NCBI RefSeq assembly: GCF_000013645.1
Contig: NC_007953.1
Coordinates: 1,178,001 to 1,242,000, forward strand
Length of the DNA stretch: 64,000 bases
Direction: 5' to 3'
Source: Paraburkholderia xenovorans LB400
Lineage (GTDB): Bacteria; Pseudomonadota; Gammaproteobacteria; Burkholderiales; Burkholderiaceae
Shown here in pieces: positions 62,817-64,000 of the stretch. Below the pieces are notes generated by a model, which saw only the letters and a list, made by a program, of their open reading frames with translations, was not told the origin of the DNA and searched no databases. Within the stretch, counting starts at the first letter, position 1. Each line of letters opens with the position of its first letter. The translations under genes and the position numbers were made by a program.

Positions 62817-64000
62817 ATGGCCAAAATCAAACTCACCAAGTCCGCTATAGACGCGGCACAACCCCAGGCGCAGCCCGTCGAACTGCGCGATACCCTGGTG
62901 CCCGGCTTCATGTGTAAGGTTACACCTGCAGGCCGCAAGGTGTTCATGCTCCAGTACCGGACCAATGCCGGGGAGCGGCGCAAGCCCGCCATCGGCCTGT
63001 ACGGAGAGCTGACCGTCGAGCAGGCCCGCTCGCTGGCGCAGACCTGGCTGGCCGAGGTCCGCCGGGGCGGCGACCCCGGCGGCGACAAGGCTGAGGCGCG
63101 CAAGGCACCGACCGTCAAGGAACTGTGCGGACGCTTCATGTCGGACTACTCCAAGGTTCGCAACAAGCCGAGCACGCAGAAAGGCTACCAGGGCAACATC
63201 GACCGCAACATCATCCCTATTCTGGGCCGCATGAAGGTCCAGGACGTCAAGCGCCCGGACGTTGCGACGATGATGAAGAAGCTGGAGTCCACGCCGATGG
63301 AGGCCAACCACACGCTCGCCGTCATGCGAAAAATGTTCAACATGGCCGAAATCTGGGGCTTGCGGACGGATGGCACGAACCCGTGCCGGCACATCCCCCA
63401 ATACCCTCAAGGCAAGACCACCCGGCTCATCACCGACGAGGAAATGGGCAAGTTGTTCAGGCATCTGGACAAGGTGGAGGCCGAAAGCAGCGAACCACCC
63501 ATCGTCACGCTGGCCATCCGCTTGCAGTTCGAGTTCGCGGCGCGCCGCTCCGAAATCCTGTTGCTGGAGTGGACCTGGGTCGATCTGGAGAACCGGCGCG
63601 TGGCCTGGCCTGACAGCAAGACCGGCGGCATGTCCAAACCGATGAGCGAGGAAGCGCACCGCCTGCTCTCGACGGTGCCCAGGCACGAAGGCTCACTCTA
63701 TGTGCTGCCGTCGCTGCGCGATCCGCTCAAGCACATGACGAACGGGGAGCATTACAACGGCTGGAGCCGCATCCTGAAGGCTGCTGGTGTGCAGCACGTC
63801 GGCACACATGGTATCCGGCACCGTTCGGCCACCGACATCGCCAATTCGGGCATCCCGGTCAAGGTCGGCATGGTGCTGACCGCGCACAAGACGGTGGCGA
63901 TGTTCATGCGCTACATCCACACCGAGGATGCGCCGGTGCGTCAGGCGGCCGAACTGGTGGCGAACCGGCGCAAGACGGTGGTGGCGGGCACGATTGCCAC
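62817..64000 (+). CDS. Tyrosine-recombinase integrase (P4-like), runs off the window
   Basis: An open frame of at least 394 codons starting at ATG 62817 after TAGGAG and not closed by 64000. The N-terminal DUF4102-type arm domain shows LTKSAIDAAQPQAQPVELRD and VFMLQYRTNAGERRKPAIGL; the core-binding domain follows; the catalytic domain has Arg in FEFAARRSEILLLEW, His-x-x-Arg in GTHGIRHRSATDIA and Tyr in VAMFMRYIHTED. Such integrases insert genomic islands, often at tRNA genes, but no tRNA lies just upstream. The conserved LGHK motif reads LTAHK. Confidence 0.93.
   Translation, partial: MAKIKLTKSAIDAAQPQAQPVELRDTLVPGFMCKVTPAGRKVFMLQYRTNAGERRKPAIGLYGELTVEQARSLAQTWLAEVRRGGDPGGDKAEARKAPTVKELCGRFMSDYSKVRNKPSTQKGYQGNIDRNIIPILGRMKVQDVKRPDVATMMKKLESTPMEANHTLAVMRKMFNMAEIWGLRTDGTNPCRHIPQYPQGKTTRLITDEEMGKLFRHLDKVEAESSEPPIVTLAIRLQFEFAARRSEILLLEWTWVDLENRRVAWPDSKTGGMSKPMSEEAHRLLSTVPRHEGSLYVLPSLRDPLKHMTNGEHYNGWSRILKAAGVQHVGTHGIRHRSATDIANSGIPVKVGMVLTAHKTVAMFMRYIHTEDAPVRQAAELVANRRKTVVAGTIA

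Overview
The window is GC-rich and reads as a Burkholderiaceae genome segment, most like Paraburkholderia, Caballeronia or Burkholderia. This is inferred from gene content: paired polar amino-acid ABC transporters, a heavy-metal or multidrug type RND operon, chaperone-usher fimbriae and several c-di-GMP proteins. From about 52.4 kb the character changes to stacked mobile DNA whose cargo looks like that of other Betaproteobacteria. No rRNA, tRNA or CRISPR array was recognised.

Layout. (1) 0.1-2.4 kb: a haemagglutinin-type secreted protein gene with one frameshift. (2) 2.6-11.2 kb: a sulfur amino-acid uptake and breakdown locus. It holds two periplasmic binding proteins, two permeases, an ATPase, a PLP C-S lyase, a cysteine-dioxygenase-like cupin and a four-module rhodanese protein, with remnants of a SMP-30-like protein and a flavin monooxygenase at its edges. 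(3) 11.3-14.0 kb: an apparently active EAL phosphodiesterase beside a chemoreceptor. (4) 15.3-21.1 kb: a complete RND efflux operon. (5) 21.2-27.2 kb: a type I peptide export system (C39-peptidase ABC transporter, HlyD-type adaptor, TolC-type channel) divergent from a small Gly/Ala-rich double-glycine peptide gene with its own terminator. This is a candidate class II microcin, and no immunity gene is evident. (6) 27.5-37.6 kb: a five-gene chaperone-usher fimbrial operon flanked by IS3-family wrecks, followed by a LuxR-type response regulator. (7) 37.6-49.9 kb: a catabolic island with an amino-acid-type ABC transporter, two FAD oxidases, a ThDP decarboxylase-like enzyme, an aldehyde dehydrogenase, a GntR/UTRA regulator, a UbiD/UbiX pair and an Asp/Glu racemase-family protein. 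(8) 49.9-52.3 kb: one degenerate membrane-anchored EAL protein and one canonical EAL protein.

(9) 52.45-64 kb: mobile DNA. A Tn402/Tn5053-type tni module begins with a textbook terminal repeat at 52454 and carries tniA, tniB, tniQ and a res site. Its resolvase gene breaks after about 57 codons and is joined to part of a TIGR02391/Ymh-like gene. A phosphotransferase remnant follows, then a 3.2-kb resolvase-less Tn3-family element bounded by 106-bp terminal repeats. The element's right end truncates a patatin-like lipoprotein gene. A Fur box, a ferric-iron binding protein gene and a tyrosine-recombinase integrase that runs off the window complete the segment.

How the genes work together (inference): the sulfur locus would import cystine-like compounds and route cysteine sulfur to sulfinate or sulfide. 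The microcin exporter would process and secrete the 26787-27131 peptide. The island at 37.6-49.9 kb would racemise and oxidise an imported amino or imino acid to a 2-oxo acid, decarboxylate it and oxidise the aldehyde, with UbiD/UbiX acting on an unsaturated or aromatic acid. The EAL proteins, chemoreceptor, fimbriae and response regulator suggest surface-attachment control.
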